From contig NZ_CP090640.1 of the NCBI RefSeq assembly GCF_029633825.1, positions 1,984,001 through 2,048,000 of the forward strand: DNA of 64,000 bases. The letters are read 5' to 3'. The notes below the pieces were generated by a model. The model had not been told where the DNA came from and ran no database searches. It worked only from the letters and a program-made list of their open reading frames with translations. The stretch is from Burkholderia contaminans. Its GTDB lineage: Bacteria > Pseudomonadota > Gammaproteobacteria > Burkholderiales > Burkholderiaceae. The position numbers were made by a program, and so were the translations under genes. Positions 1 to 8,521 of this stretch are shown here, one piece after another. The first letter of the stretch is position 1; each line of letters starts with the position of its first letter.

Positions 1-307
1 GGAAAATGTTGCCCGGCGTATATTTGGCAAGCTGCGAGACGCCGTACGTCTTGATCGCCCAGAGGCGCGACGACGTGACACCGTGGTGGGTGAGCAACTG
101 CAGCCAGGCCAGTGCAAGCAGCATGCCGCAAGCCCCGTAACCGGCGCCGAGTGTCGCTACGGCGCTCCAGGTAACGGCCGAGAAAGTGTCGAGCGAAAGC
201 TGGTGGCTGTACTCGACGAGCTTCACGCCGACGAAGATCGTGCCGAGTGCGCCCAGCGCGCTACCGGTGACGTGTATCCAGCGTCGTTGCTGCTTGCCTA
301 ACTTCAC
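1..307 (-). CDS. YbhN/LPG-synthase-type flippase-like membrane protein (partial, cut by window edge)
   Basis: Only the first 102 codons are present; the gene runs off the left edge. The GTG start at 307-305 shares its first base with the TAG stop of the upstream methyltransferase gene (TAGTG), so translation is probably coupled. The visible part has a short basic N-terminus (VKLGKQQRRW), two hydrophobic segments (about residues 13-28 and 45-70) and the motif QLAKYTPGNIF near the edge. That motif resembles the conserved loop of the lysylphosphatidylglycerol-synthase transmembrane / YbhN (UPF0104) family. Members of that family move or modify lipids in the inner membrane. Its substrate cannot be told here. 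Its place behind a GT2 and a methyltransferase suggests work on a lipid-linked glycan. The family call rests on the short motif and hydropathy only. Confidence 0.6.
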   Translation of the reverse strand, partial: MKLGKQQRRWIHVTGSALGALGTIFVGVKLVEYSHQLSLDTFSAVTWSAVATLGAGYGACGMLLALAWLQLLTHHGVTSSRLWAIKTYGVSQLAKYTPGNIF

Positions 308-951
308 TACCGTGCGGCGATGCGAGGGCGGCAAAGCAACATCGTCCACGGCAAGGGGGTGCGCACACACAAGATGTCGAAGCGCGTGGAAACGAATGCG
401 ATGAATGCCCGTTTCGACCAGCGCTGTATGTGGCCGGGCGTGTTCCCGAGGGCGGAGATATATTTGCCTCGCGCGACATTCATCGCGCTCCAGACCGGTT
501 CGCGCGGAACGCTGAAAATCACGTGGCGAGCGCCGAGCGTCGCGATGTTGCGCAGCGCGACTTCCGGCTGCTCGAGATGTTCCAGCACTTCGCAACAGAC
601 GACGAGATCCGCTTGTATGTCCTGCGCTTCGATCCGATAGACGTCCTGGCGGGAGAAATGCGCCGGGTCGACGCACTGCGTCACGGCGTTCTCCTGCGCC
701 AGCTCGATCACGCGAGTAGAAAAATCGCTTCCCGTGGCCTGAAGGCCCTGTTGTCGCCACCGCAGGACCCAGTAGCCTTCGCCGCAGCCGATTTCATGGA
801 TCGACGATGGTGCCGCTTGCGTTACGAAATCGGTCAACGCGTCGTCGAAACCTCGCATGAGGCGCCGCACGATCGGATTCGTCGAGCCGTACTTGTCGTA
901 GTTGTTGCCAACGACGATGCCCTGTTCGGCCATGCCACCCGACATCTTCAT
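307..951 (-). CDS. Class I SAM-dependent methyltransferase
   Basis: The protein has 214 residues. The SAM-binding glycine motif EIGCGEGYW lies near residues 53-61. An acidic strand end (GSDFS) follows about 20 residues later, and VVCCEVLEHLEQPE near residue 120 is the usual motif of the UbiE/Methyltransf_11-type fold. The start codon overlaps the stop of the upstream GT2 gene by four bases, and its own stop overlaps the next start. The three genes therefore form a tight operon read leftward. The acceptor is unknown; the neighbours suggest a sugar or lipid-linked sugar. The fold is clear, but the substrate is not. Confidence 0.85.
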   Translation of the reverse strand: MKMSGGMAEQGIVVGNNYDKYGSTNPIVRRLMRGFDDALTDFVTQAAPSSIHEIGCGEGYWVLRWRQQGLQATGSDFSTRVIELAQENAVTQCVDPAHFSRQDVYRIEAQDIQADLVVCCEVLEHLEQPEVALRNIATLGARHVIFSVPREPVWSAMNVARGKYISALGNTPGHIQRWSKRAFIAFVSTRFDILCVRTPLPWTMLLCRPRIAAR

Positions 952-1982
952 TGAACGACCCCGAAGGCGCGCGTGGTTTCCTTCTCGACCGCGGCGACGT
1001 GGCCGCGGTTCGCTTGTGTCTGTTTGGTCGGGGCAGCAGGGTCGAGATCCGTTTGCATCTGCTTGACCGCGAAGCGTACGTCCTCGAGCAGTTTGCGGTT
1101 GGTCGACAGGAGGTCTGCAACGATGGCGATCAACAGCGTCTGGAATCCGGCGCCGACGAGGATCGATGCAAGGATGAGGGACTGGACGTGTCCGGTGCCG
1201 TTGCCGGTCGCCCAGAAGTAGACGAAGCGCAGTCCGGTCAGTACACCCGTGCCGAACAGAATGGCACCGAGCGTGCCGAAAAATGCGGCAGGCCGATAGA
1301 TGACGAAGATCCTGAAGATCGTGTGGGCCGATCGCATCACGTACGAGTGGATGCTTTTGACCAGGCGAGACGGTCGCAGGAACCCGTTGACGCGGATCGG
1401 TACCGAGACGATCGACATGTTGCGCTGCCCTGCCTGGATGATCGTTTCCAGGGTGTAGGTGTAATCGCTGAATACTGTCAGGCGTTGGGCGGCATGGCGG
1501 CTGTAGGCGCGAAAACCGCTCGTCGTATCGGGAATCTCGGTACGGCTGACTGCACGAACCACCCAGCTGCCGATTTTCTGCAGCGATTTCTTGATCGGCG
1601 AGAAATGATCGATTTCGTCGATCGGCCGTGACCCGACTACGATATCGGCTTCACCCGCATATATAGGCCGAATGAGCGCGGGAATATCGGCTGCATTGTA
1701 TTGGTTGTCGGCGTCGGTATTGACGATGACATCGGCGCCGCGTTTCAGGCAGGCTTCGAGCCCGGTCGTGAACGCGCGCGCCAAGCCCTGGTTGCGCGGA
1801 TGTCGGACGATGTGGTCGACACCGGCGGCGCGCGCTACATCGACTGTCGAGTCGGTGCTGCCGTCGTCGACGATCAACCATTCGACCCTATCAAAACCCG
1901 GCACTCGGCGAGGCAATGCCGCCAGCGCAATCGGCAACGTGGCGGCCTCGTTGAAGCAGGGGATTTGAATAATTAATTTCAT
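948..1982 (-). CDS. Family 2 glycosyltransferase with C-terminal membrane anchor
   Basis: The protein has 344 residues. The GT-A domain starts at once (IPCFNEAATLP). It has VDDGSTDST near residues 38-46 and the metal-binding acidic motif NTDADNQYN near residue 88. Two hydrophobic stretches lie near residues 235-260 and 270-295, as in the DPM1/GtrB/ArnC group that moves a sugar from a nucleotide donor to undecaprenyl phosphate. A basic, low-complexity tail follows. It is the first gene of the three-gene operon and overlaps the methyltransferase by four bases. The upstream DNA is AT-rich, so a promoter near 2000-2110 is likely. The class is secure; the sugar is unknown. Confidence 0.85.
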   Translation of the reverse strand: MKLIIQIPCFNEAATLPIALAALPRRVPGFDRVEWLIVDDGSTDSTVDVARAAGVDHIVRHPRNQGLARAFTTGLEACLKRGADVIVNTDADNQYNAADIPALIRPIYAGEADIVVGSRPIDEIDHFSPIKKSLQKIGSWVVRAVSRTEIPDTTSGFRAYSRHAAQRLTVFSDYTYTLETIIQAGQRNMSIVSVPIRVNGFLRPSRLVKSIHSYVMRSAHTIFRIFVIYRPAAFFGTLGAILFGTGVLTGLRFVYFWATGNGTGHVQSLILASILVGAGFQTLLIAIVADLLSTNRKLLEDVRFAVKQMQTDLDPAAPTKQTQANRGHVAAVEKETTRAFGVVQ

Positions 1983-2952
1983 CGTCCGTGAGAGGTAGAT
2001 TCGCCCCCGCGTCGCCGGATTTCAAATATTGAGAAAAACAATATCGTGTTTTGGCGAACGTCCATGAAATATAAATCAAATTGAATTGACAAAAAATTAC
2101 GATAAATTACTTTCCATGATCGATCGTGGGCAGCAAAACGACGTCCCGATGCGATCGGAAACGCGCTGATTTTTTACGGTATGGTCAGTGTCCACGGGCG
2201 AACCGGCCACATGGATCGGTGTGTCGGTGTAGACGGGCTGTCTGTTATCTTGTAACCAAAAGTTGCAAAAACTGCGGCGGGAGGCGTGGGCGTCGGGTAG
2301 TCGGCAGCGCCGGGCAGAGGGGGAAGGAAGAAGGCGACACGTTGTATGCTGCACTGCACCTGACGAGGAAGGGCGTCGCGGAATGGAGGGGGCGTTGATG
2401 CGAGCGCGGAGGCGCGGCCGGCAGATCTTCCGGTGTCGGTCCAGGCGCACTGACGCATGAAGATCCGGCCGTTAGCTTCGTGGTGGGCAATTCTCGGCGA
2501 GCTTTTGCAGCCTTCCGTCATCGGACGTTCGGAGTCTTCGTTACTGCGCGCCTGACGCGTACCGTGCTGCCGAACGCAGCGTCGGTTGCAGGCCTGCGGC
2601 CGACGACGGACGCAGCGATGCGGGTCTTTTTTATGGATTCGCTGAGCGATCGTAATCAGAATCCCGGCAGATAACACGAAGTGTCGTTGTCTTCATCGTG
2701 AAGGCCGTAACTGCACGCGAACGGACCGATTCGATTTTTGGCGAGCTTGGGTGTTGGCTTGGGTGTTGAAATGTTCGATGTCCGTTCATCGCTCAACCGA
2801 GCGTTGATACGAATCGAATCGGGCTGGAGGAAGGTGGATTCAGCCAAAAGGACTGCAGTCGTGTCGGACTGAATGACGGATGCGTGCCGTAAGGGGGCAA
2901 AAGGGGCACGCGTGCGTTTGATCGCTCAAACGCCCGCGTGCCCCCAGTCACC
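1983..2952. other. Intergenic stretch without a recognisable gene
   Basis: About 970 bases lie between the GT2 start and the thiD stop. Bases 2000-2110 are AT-rich and probably hold the promoter of the leftward GT2 operon. I could not fix convincing -35/-10 boxes: a TTGTCA-like hexamer on the minus strand has no good -10 partner at 16-18 bases. The open frames here are short, rich in Arg/Pro/Ser and lack family motifs, so I do not call them genes. The thiD terminator occupies the right end. Confidence 0.6.
2899..2944 (-). terminator. Rho-independent terminator of thiD
   Basis: An inverted repeat pairs 2903-2921 with 2926-2944 (arms of 19 bases, one mismatch, loop TCGC). Read on the minus strand it is followed by TTTTG. 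It lies just past the thiD stop codon, so it fits transcript ending for thiD. Confidence 0.85.
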
Positions 2953-3819
2953 TCAATGCCGGTGCGACGTCCTCGGCGCCGGGTCGGCCTTGACGGCCGG
3001 CGGCGTATCCGAGTCTTCGTTGCTGCGCGCCCAGAAGAACCGGTCGGGCAGGTACGCACCCATGCCGGGCCGGAACGCGTCACGCACGGCCTGGTACAGA
3101 TATTCCTGCGCTTCGCGAACCGCTTCGGGCGGCTCCTGGCCGTTCGCGAGCAGCGCCGCGATGGCCGCGCCCAGCGTGTCGGTGATGCCCATCAGCCGGT
3201 GCGGCGAGCGATCCCACATGTCCTCGCGGAGCTGGCCTTCCTCGCCGTACAGCGTGTTGACGAGCCGGTGCGAGCCCGTCTCGGACGACAGGATGTACTC
3301 GCAGCCTTGCGACAGCAGGTGCGAGACGGCCGCGTCGAGATTCGGCGCCTCGGCGTCGCCGTCCGGCTGCGCGAGCGCGATCAGCGTCGCGTAGTCGGCG
3401 ACCAGCAGCGTGGTTTGAGGCGCCAGCAGGTCGGCGATCGATTCGCGCAGGTCGTCGGCTGCGAGCACGTGCTCGTCGTCGAGCGTGAAGTCGGGCGCGA
3501 GCACGAGCGGCACGCCGTCGTAGTCGGCGACCACCTCGGCGATCGCGCTCACGACTTCCGCGCGCGTCGCCGCGCCGATCTTGAACGCCGCAACCGGCAT
3601 GTCTTCGAGCAGCATGCGCGCCTGGGCGGCGACCACGTCGGGATCGAGGCCGGTCACTTCGTCGCAGGCGGCCGAGTCGCGCACGGTGTAGCCCGTCATG
3701 ACGGACACGCCATGACAGCCCATGCTCGCCAGGGTCAACAGATCGGCTTGAATGCCAGAGCCGCCGGTGGGGTCGGACAGGCCAAAGGTGAGGACGATCG
3801 GAGGGGCGTTGCTGGACAT
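2953..3819 (-). CDS. thiD: Hydroxymethylpyrimidine/phosphomethylpyrimidine kinase
   Basis: The protein has 288 residues and phosphorylates HMP and HMP-phosphate in the pyrimidine branch of thiamine synthesis in the cytoplasm. The start at 3819 (MSSNAPPIVLTFGLSDP) is chosen because the family's first beta strand and the motif DPTGGSGIQADLLT follow directly; the longer frame upstream is basic and unlike the family. The mid-protein segment VVLAPDFTLDDEHV-like and the C-terminal DTLGAAIAALLANG region match the ribokinase-like fold, where the latter supplies the anion hole. The C-terminal 25 residues are a poorly conserved tail. It is divergent from the rubredoxin gene, with about 250 bases between the starts. 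I see no TPP riboswitch core. Confidence 0.9.
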   Translation of the reverse strand: MSSNAPPIVLTFGLSDPTGGSGIQADLLTLASMGCHGVSVMTGYTVRDSAACDEVTGLDPDVVAAQARMLLEDMPVAAFKIGAATRAEVVSAIAEVVADYDGVPLVLAPDFTLDDEHVLAADDLRESIADLLAPQTTLLVADYATLIALAQPDGDAEAPNLDAAVSHLLSQGCEYILSSETGSHRLVNTLYGEEGQLREDMWDRSPHRLMGITDTLGAAIAALLANGQEPPEAVREAQEYLYQAVRDAFRPGMGAYLPDRFFWARSNEDSDTPPAVKADPAPRTSHRH

Positions 3820-4073
3820 GTAAAAATGGGGCAAGAGAAAAACGGGAAAGCGACGGGCATGCGGACGGCGAGGCGAAATGGGCGTTTTCGGCCCTGTGTT
3901 GCCCGGCAGGCCGCACTTTTCAGCCATTATGCGGCGGAATCCGGCCCGCACGACGGATTTTTTAGCGCAGCGCAACGTAGTCGCGTTACTCCAGCGCGAT
4001 TGCTAGGCAGTCCGGCCCCGACACGGTACCATCATGGCTCCCGAATTTACCGACTTTCCCGACGCGGCTTAAG

Positions 4074-4244
4074 ATGGAATACAAGAGCTGGATGTGCCTG
4101 ATTTGTGGCTGGATTTACGACGAAGAAGCCGGGCTGCCGGAAGAGGGCATTGCCCCGGGCACGCGCTGGGAAGACGTCCCGATCAACTGGACGTGTCCTG
4201 AATGCGGCGCCCGCAAGGAAGACTTCGAGATGGTCCAGATCTGA
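4074..4244 (+). CDS. Rubredoxin
   Basis: This is a 56-residue protein, full length for a rubredoxin. Two knuckle motifs, CLIC near residues 9-12 and CPEC near residues 42-45, provide the four cysteines that hold one iron. The typical sequence between them (GWIYDEEAG, then PGTRWEDVP) is present. It is a small electron carrier in the cytoplasm, often serving oxygenases or oxidative-stress enzymes; the partner is not visible here. The start is the ATG after TTAAG at 4071. It is divergent from thiD, an arrangement I recall from other Burkholderia. Confidence 0.95.
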   Translation: MEYKSWMCLICGWIYDEEAGLPEEGIAPGTRWEDVPINWTCPECGARKEDFEMVQI

Positions 4245-4342
4245 CCGGACCCTTGGCCCACGGACACACCGCTCAGGCCTCGCATCGGCCCGGCGCTCGC
4301 GCGCCGGGGCTTGCGCGAGCGAGTTGACGATGACAGGCGCGC

Positions 4343-5650
4343 GTGTCCATGAGGCCCGAACCGGCGAACGTTCCCCACCCTGACGCACTGCCCAACCCGC
4401 GCGGCGGAGCCGTGCGTGCGGCCGACGCATGGCTTGCGGCGGCCGCCGACGCTTTCGAGCATCGCGACGATGCGGCCGCACCGCTGTCCGCTGCAGCGGC
4501 CGTGCTGGCGGAAGCCGGCTGGCTGCCGGCCGCGCGTTTCGCGGGGCAGCTGTCGGCGGCTGCGCCGCTCGTCGCCACCGAGCCGACTTCGGCCGGCTGG
4601 CGTGCCGCGCTGCGCGATTTCCGCGCGGCAGTCGCACGCCACAACCTGCGCGAGCTTGCCTGCTCGCCCGTTCTCTTCGAACACTTCAGTGCCTTGCGTG
4701 CGCAAAGCGCCGCCGACCTGCGCGCGCATGCGCCGCTCGACGCGCTCGCGCTCGTTGGCCGCGCGGTGCCGCCAGCCGCGCTGCGCGTGCTGCCCGACGC
4801 GTTCGCGACCCGGATTCGCGCCCGCTACGAACAGGCGTTGCTCGGCGTGCTGCGCGCGGAACACGGCGCGCCCGATGCGGCACTCGACGAACTCGATGCG
4901 ATGCTGGCCGCGCTCGCCGGCGACGATCCATACGATTTCTGGCGGCTCGCGGCCGCATGCGTGCGTGCGCTGCGTGCCAGCGGCGCGCCCGAACTGAAGC
5001 GATTTCTCGCGCGGACGAACCTGCTGCTCGGCGAGCACGCGCAGGGCCGGCGCAGTGCGCCGCCCGAACTCGTGCGCGAGACGGTGGCGCTGCTGTGGCG
5101 CGATTTCGCGCTGTTCGGCGCCGCGGCCGAGGATGTCGCGCTCGTCGACGTGCTGCACGACTACGGGCTGACGGTCGACTGGCACGTCGCGGGCACGCCC
5201 GCGTCCGAAGCGCTGTGGGAGGCCGATGCCGCCCGGGCCGAGCACGACGCGGTTGCCGCCGCGCCGACTCGCGCACTCGGCGTCGTGACGGTCAACGCGC
5301 ATGCCTACGAGGATTTCCTGCAGACGGCCGACGCGTCGATGGCCGACCTTGCTACCGATCCGGCGAGAGCCGATGCGGGGGCCGCATGGCATGCGTCCGG
5401 CGCCGCCTACCGGGTCGGCACGGCCGCGTGCGCGCTCGGGCTCGGTCACGCGGCACTCCTGGCCGACACGCTCGGCCTCGCGTGGCGGCGTGCGGCGCAC
5501 GGCGTGCCGCTCGCCGACGGCGGCCTCGATGCGCACGGCCACGCGTCCGACATGCTGCGCGCGGCGCTGCTGAAGATCGCAGCCGGTGTTGCGCCGCCGG
5601 ACCTCACGGCGGCGTCCGGCGCGCTCGGCGCGGCGCTCGGCCGGGCCTGA
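4343..5650 (+). CDS. Uncharacterised protein, weakly like the FimL/ChpA N-terminal region
   Basis: About 435 residues from GTG 4343 (ATG 4349 is an equal choice). The protein is very rich in Ala and Leu, apparently all helical, with no signal peptide or membrane segment. The plus frame is preferred over long antisense frames because it keeps the GC-at-third-position pattern and gives a protein-like composition. I do not recognise a definite family. The segment DPYDFWRLAAACVRAL followed by KRFLARTNLLLG (near residues 193-225) and the later SAPPELVRETVALLWRDF recall the scaffold repeats in the N-terminal part of PilL/ChpA and FimL, which act in twitching motility signalling. That is an impression from memory, not an alignment. 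It lies upstream of yqgE with a gap of about 180 bases. Confidence 0.6.
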   Translation: MSMRPEPANVPHPDALPNPRGGAVRAADAWLAAAADAFEHRDDAAAPLSAAAAVLAEAGWLPAARFAGQLSAAAPLVATEPTSAGWRAALRDFRAAVARHNLRELACSPVLFEHFSALRAQSAADLRAHAPLDALALVGRAVPPAALRVLPDAFATRIRARYEQALLGVLRAEHGAPDAALDELDAMLAALAGDDPYDFWRLAAACVRALRASGAPELKRFLARTNLLLGEHAQGRRSAPPELVRETVALLWRDFALFGAAAEDVALVDVLHDYGLTVDWHVAGTPASEALWEADAARAEHDAVAAAPTRALGVVTVNAHAYEDFLQTADASMADLATDPARADAGAAWHASGAAYRVGTAACALGLGHAALLADTLGLAWRRAAHGVPLADGGLDAHGHASDMLRAALLKIAAGVAPPDLTAASGALGAALGRA

Positions 5651-5832
5651 CGAACAAGGGGACGGACACGCGCCGGCGGCCCTTGCCGCGCGGGCCCGCA
5701 ACACGCTGCCGACAGCGCCCGCGCGCGTGTTAGAGTGCCGTGTGATCCGTGCGCGCCGTTGCCAGCGCGGTGCGGCGTTGCTTGTTGATCGCGGCCCGGT
5801 CAGGCCGCGGCGTCTTTGCTAAAATTCAAACC

Positions 5833-6411
5833 ATGTCAAAGCCTTCCGATCGCATCAATCTCACCAACCAGTTCCTGATCGCCATGCCGAACATGGCCGA
5901 TCCGACGTTCTCGGGAACGGTGGTCTATCTTTGCGATCACAGCGAGCGCGGTGCGCTCGGCCTCGTCATCAATCGTCCTACCGACATCGACCTCGAATCG
6001 CTGTTCAACCGCATCGACCTGAAGCTCGACATCGAGCCGCTGCTGCACATCCCTGTGTACTTCGGCGGCCCGGTACAGACCGAGCGCGGTTTCGTGCTGC
6101 ACGAGCCGGTGGAGGGCGCGAGCTACAACTCGTCGATGTCCGTCGAGGGCGGGCTGGAGATGACCACGTCGAAGGACGTGCTCGAGGCGGTCGCGACGGG
6201 CACCGGCCCGAAGCGCTTCCTGCTGACGCTCGGCCATGCCGGCTGGGGTGCCGGGCAGCTCGAGGAAGAAATTTCCCGCAACGGCTGGCTGACGGTCGCC
6301 GCCGATCCGCGCATCGTGTTCGACACGCCGGCCGAAGAGCGCTTCGAAGCCGCACTCGGCCTGCTCGGCGTCAGCTCGTCGATGCTGTCCGGCGAAGCAG
6401 GGCACGCATGA
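5833..6411 (+). CDS. yqgE: UPF0301 family protein YqgE/AlgH
   Basis: The protein has 192 residues, the family's usual length. It starts [19 protein letters not shown]. The family marks [27 protein letters not shown] and YFGGPVQ are all present, as is the later [14 protein letters not shown] segment. AlgH was linked to alginate regulation in Pseudomonas, but the biochemical role of the family is not settled. The gene overlaps yqgF by four bases (ATGA), the standard yqgE-yqgF pairing. The ATG follows an AT-rich TAAAATTCAAACC stretch. Confidence 0.92.
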   Translation: MSKPSDRINLTNQFLIAMPNMADPTFSGTVVYLCDHSERGALGLVINRPTDIDLESLFNRIDLKLDIEPLLHIPVYFGGPVQTERGFVLHEPVEGASYNSSMSVEGGLEMTTSKDVLEAVATGTGPKRFLLTLGHAGWGAGQLEEEISRNGWLTVAADPRIVFDTPAEERFEAALGLLGVSSSMLSGEAGHA

Positions 6412-6857
6412 GTGGCGCGAGCGCGCGCGATGCGACGCTCCTGGCGTTCGACTACGGCGAAAAACGTATCGGCGTCGCGGTCGGCAACGCGCTGACGCGC
6501 TCGGCCCGTGCGCTCGTCGTAATCCAGAACCTGAACCGCGAACACCGTTTCAAGGCGGTTGGCGACCTGCTGGCCGAATGGCGGCCGGACGCGCTCGTCG
6601 TCGGCCTGCCGATGCATCCGGACGGCACGCCGCACGACATGACGCAGCAGGCGAAGCGCTTCGGCAACCAGCTGAACGGCCGCTTCGGGCTGCCCGTCAC
6701 GTGGGTCGACGAGCGCTATTCGTCGGTGGAGGCCGAGGCCGGGCTGCGCGAGCGCAACGTGCGCGGCCGCGCCCTGGCCGACATGCTCGATGCCGAGGCC
6801 GCGCGCGTCATCCTTCAACAGTATCTCGATCAATTGTCCGACCATGAGCACCATTGA
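6408..6857 (+). CDS. yqgF: RuvX/YqgF RNase H-fold nuclease
   Basis: The protein has 149 residues. The RNase H-fold start [13 protein letters not shown] gives the first catalytic Asp. [10 protein letters not shown] and [11 protein letters not shown] provide the middle and late acidic positions, and [12 protein letters not shown] the C-terminal one. Members were annotated as putative Holliday junction resolvases and are implicated in 5' processing of pre-16S rRNA. It overlaps yqgE by four bases and pyrR by 14, so it is part of one transcript. Confidence 0.92.
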   Translation: MSGASARDATLLAFDYGEKRIGVAVGNALTRSARALVVIQNLNREHRFKAVGDLLAEWRPDALVVGLPMHPDGTPHDMTQQAKRFGNQLNGRFGLPVTWVDERYSSVEAEAGLRERNVRGRALADMLDAEAARVILQQYLDQLSDHEHH

Positions 6858-7356
6858 CGCCGAGGCGCTTTACCGCGTCCTGCTCGACCAGATCCGCGCC
6901 GCGTACGGCACGGCTTTCGCCGAACCGGGCGGCCCGCGGCTCGCCGGCATTCACAGCGGCGGCGCATGGCTTGCCGAGCGCCTCGCGCGCGATCTCGGCG
7001 CGCCGGCGTTCGGTGTCGTGAACGTCGCGCTGCACCGCGACGATTACGCGAAGAAGGGGCTGCACAGCCAGGCCAGCCCGACGTCGCTGCCGTTCGAGAT
7101 CGACGGCGCGCGCATCGTGCTCGTCGACGACGTGCTGTTTACCGGGCGCACCGTGCGCGCGGCACTCAACGAGTTGTTCGACTACGGCCGTCCGGCCGCG
7201 GTCGAGCTCGCGGTGCTCGCCGATCGCGGCGGCCGCGAGCTGCCGGTTGCCGCGCGCTTCGCGGGCGGCGCGCTCGACGTGCCGGCCGGCGCGACGCTCG
7301 TGCTCGCACGCGACGATGCGCAGTTCACGCTGCGCGTCGAGGCGCACGGCGCCTGA
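6844..7356 (+). CDS. pyrR: PyrR-type phosphoribosyltransferase
   Basis: The protein has 170 residues. The PRPP-binding loop [19 protein letters not shown] lies near residues 90-108, and the N-terminal [12 protein letters not shown] and later [10 protein letters not shown] segments fit PyrR. In Bacillus the protein binds pyr mRNA and also has uracil phosphoribosyltransferase activity. In proteobacteria the regulatory role is not clear, and I see no attenuator hairpin with a T-tract in the 73-base gap before pyrB. The start overlaps the end of yqgF by 14 bases. The order pyrR-pyrB-pyrC' is the one known from Pseudomonas. Confidence 0.9.
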   Translation: MSTIDAEALYRVLLDQIRAAYGTAFAEPGGPRLAGIHSGGAWLAERLARDLGAPAFGVVNVALHRDDYAKKGLHSQASPTSLPFEIDGARIVLVDDVLFTGRTVRAALNELFDYGRPAAVELAVLADRGGRELPVAARFAGGALDVPAGATLVLARDDAQFTLRVEAHGA

Positions 7357-7429
7357 ACGACACGCGAACCGTATCCCGGGCCGCTGGTTTTCACCGCGGC
7401 CCGTTTGCATAGTTGGAATCACGCACACC

Positions 7430-8461
7430 ATGACCACCGACACCACTGGCCGCACCGGCAATCCCGCTGCGGCCGCGAGCCCCGACCGGTTCCGCTACGG
7501 CTTCCTGAAGGGCAACCCGCAGCTCACGAAAAACGGCGAGCTGAAGCACCTGCTGTCGATCGAGGGCCTGCCGCGCTCGATCGTCAACCATATCCTCGAT
7601 ACGGCCGAGCAGTTCGTCAGCGTGACGGACCGTGAAGTGAAGAAGGTGCCGCTGCTGCGCGGCAAGTCCGTGTTCAACCTGTTCTTCGAGAACTCGACGC
7701 GCACACGCACGACCTTCGAGATCGCCGCGACGCGCCTGTCGGCCGACGTGCTGAACCTGAACATCAATGCATCGTCGACGAGCAAGGGCGAATCCCTGCT
7801 CGACACGATCAACAACCTGTCGGCGATGCATGCCGACCTGTTCGTCGTGCGCCACGCGTCGAGCGGCGCGCCGTACCTGATCGCCGAGCACTGCGCGCCG
7901 CACGTGCACGTGATCAACGCCGGCGACGGCCGCCATGCGCACCCGACGCAGGGCCTGCTCGACATGTACACGATCCGTCACTACAAGCGCGACTTCACGA
8001 AGCTGCGCGTGGCGATCGTCGGCGACATCCTGCATTCGCGCGTCGCGCGCTCCGACATCCATGCACTCACCACGCTCGGCGTGCCGGAAGTGCGCGCGAT
8101 CGGCCCGCGCACGCTGCTGCCCGGCGGTCTCGAGCAGATGGGCGTGAAGGTGTTCCACAACCTCGACGAAGGGCTGAAGGGCGTCGACGTGATCATCATG
8201 CTGCGCCTGCAGAACGAGCGGATGAGCGGCGCGCTGCTGCCGTCCGCGCAGGAGTACTTCAAGACGTGGGGCCTGACGCCCGAGCGCCTTGCGCTCGCCG
8301 CGCCCGACGCGATCGTGATGCACCCGGGGCCGATGAACCGCGGCGTCGAGATCGATTCGCAGGTCGCCGATGGCCCGCAGTCGGTGATCCTCAACCAGGT
8401 CACCTTCGGCATCGCCGTGCGGATGGCGGTGATGGGCATCGTCGCCGGCAACAGCGACTGA
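7430..8461 (+). CDS. pyrB: Aspartate carbamoyltransferase catalytic chain
   Basis: The protein has 343 residues and joins carbamoyl phosphate to aspartate in pyrimidine synthesis. The carbamoyl-phosphate loop [13 protein letters not shown] lies near residues 84-96. The family also shows [23 protein letters not shown] and the C-terminal [11 protein letters not shown], all intact. The N-terminus is about 30 residues longer than the E. coli enzyme; such an extension is typical of class A ATCases, which assemble with a dihydroorotase-like subunit. The next gene encodes exactly such a subunit. Confidence 0.95.
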   Translation: MTTDTTGRTGNPAAAASPDRFRYGFLKGNPQLTKNGELKHLLSIEGLPRSIVNHILDTAEQFVSVTDREVKKVPLLRGKSVFNLFFENSTRTRTTFEIAATRLSADVLNLNINASSTSKGESLLDTINNLSAMHADLFVVRHASSGAPYLIAEHCAPHVHVINAGDGRHAHPTQGLLDMYTIRHYKRDFTKLRVAIVGDILHSRVARSDIHALTTLGVPEVRAIGPRTLLPGGLEQMGVKVFHNLDEGLKGVDVIIMLRLQNERMSGALLPSAQEYFKTWGLTPERLALAAPDAIVMHPGPMNRGVEIDSQVADGPQSVILNQVTFGIAVRMAVMGIVAGNSD

Positions 8462-8521
8462 GCCCGTTTCGCGCATCCTTCATCAGGCATTCAACGCATT
8501 CAACGTATTCACAGACAGCGC

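Noticed and set aside
2174..2677. 167-codon minus frame in the gap before thiD
   Set aside because: Arg/Pro/Ser-rich, no start context, no motif; not enough to call a gene.
3820..4073. TPP riboswitch before thiD
   Set aside because: No CTGAGA core or typical paired arms seen on the minus strand.
4115..5704. Long minus-strand open frame opposite the unknown protein at 4343
   Set aside because: Arg-rich composition, no motifs; it is the usual antisense frame of GC-rich DNA. The plus frame keeps the genus codon pattern.
7357..7429. PyrR-type attenuator before pyrB
   Set aside because: The 73-base gap has no hairpin followed by a T-run.
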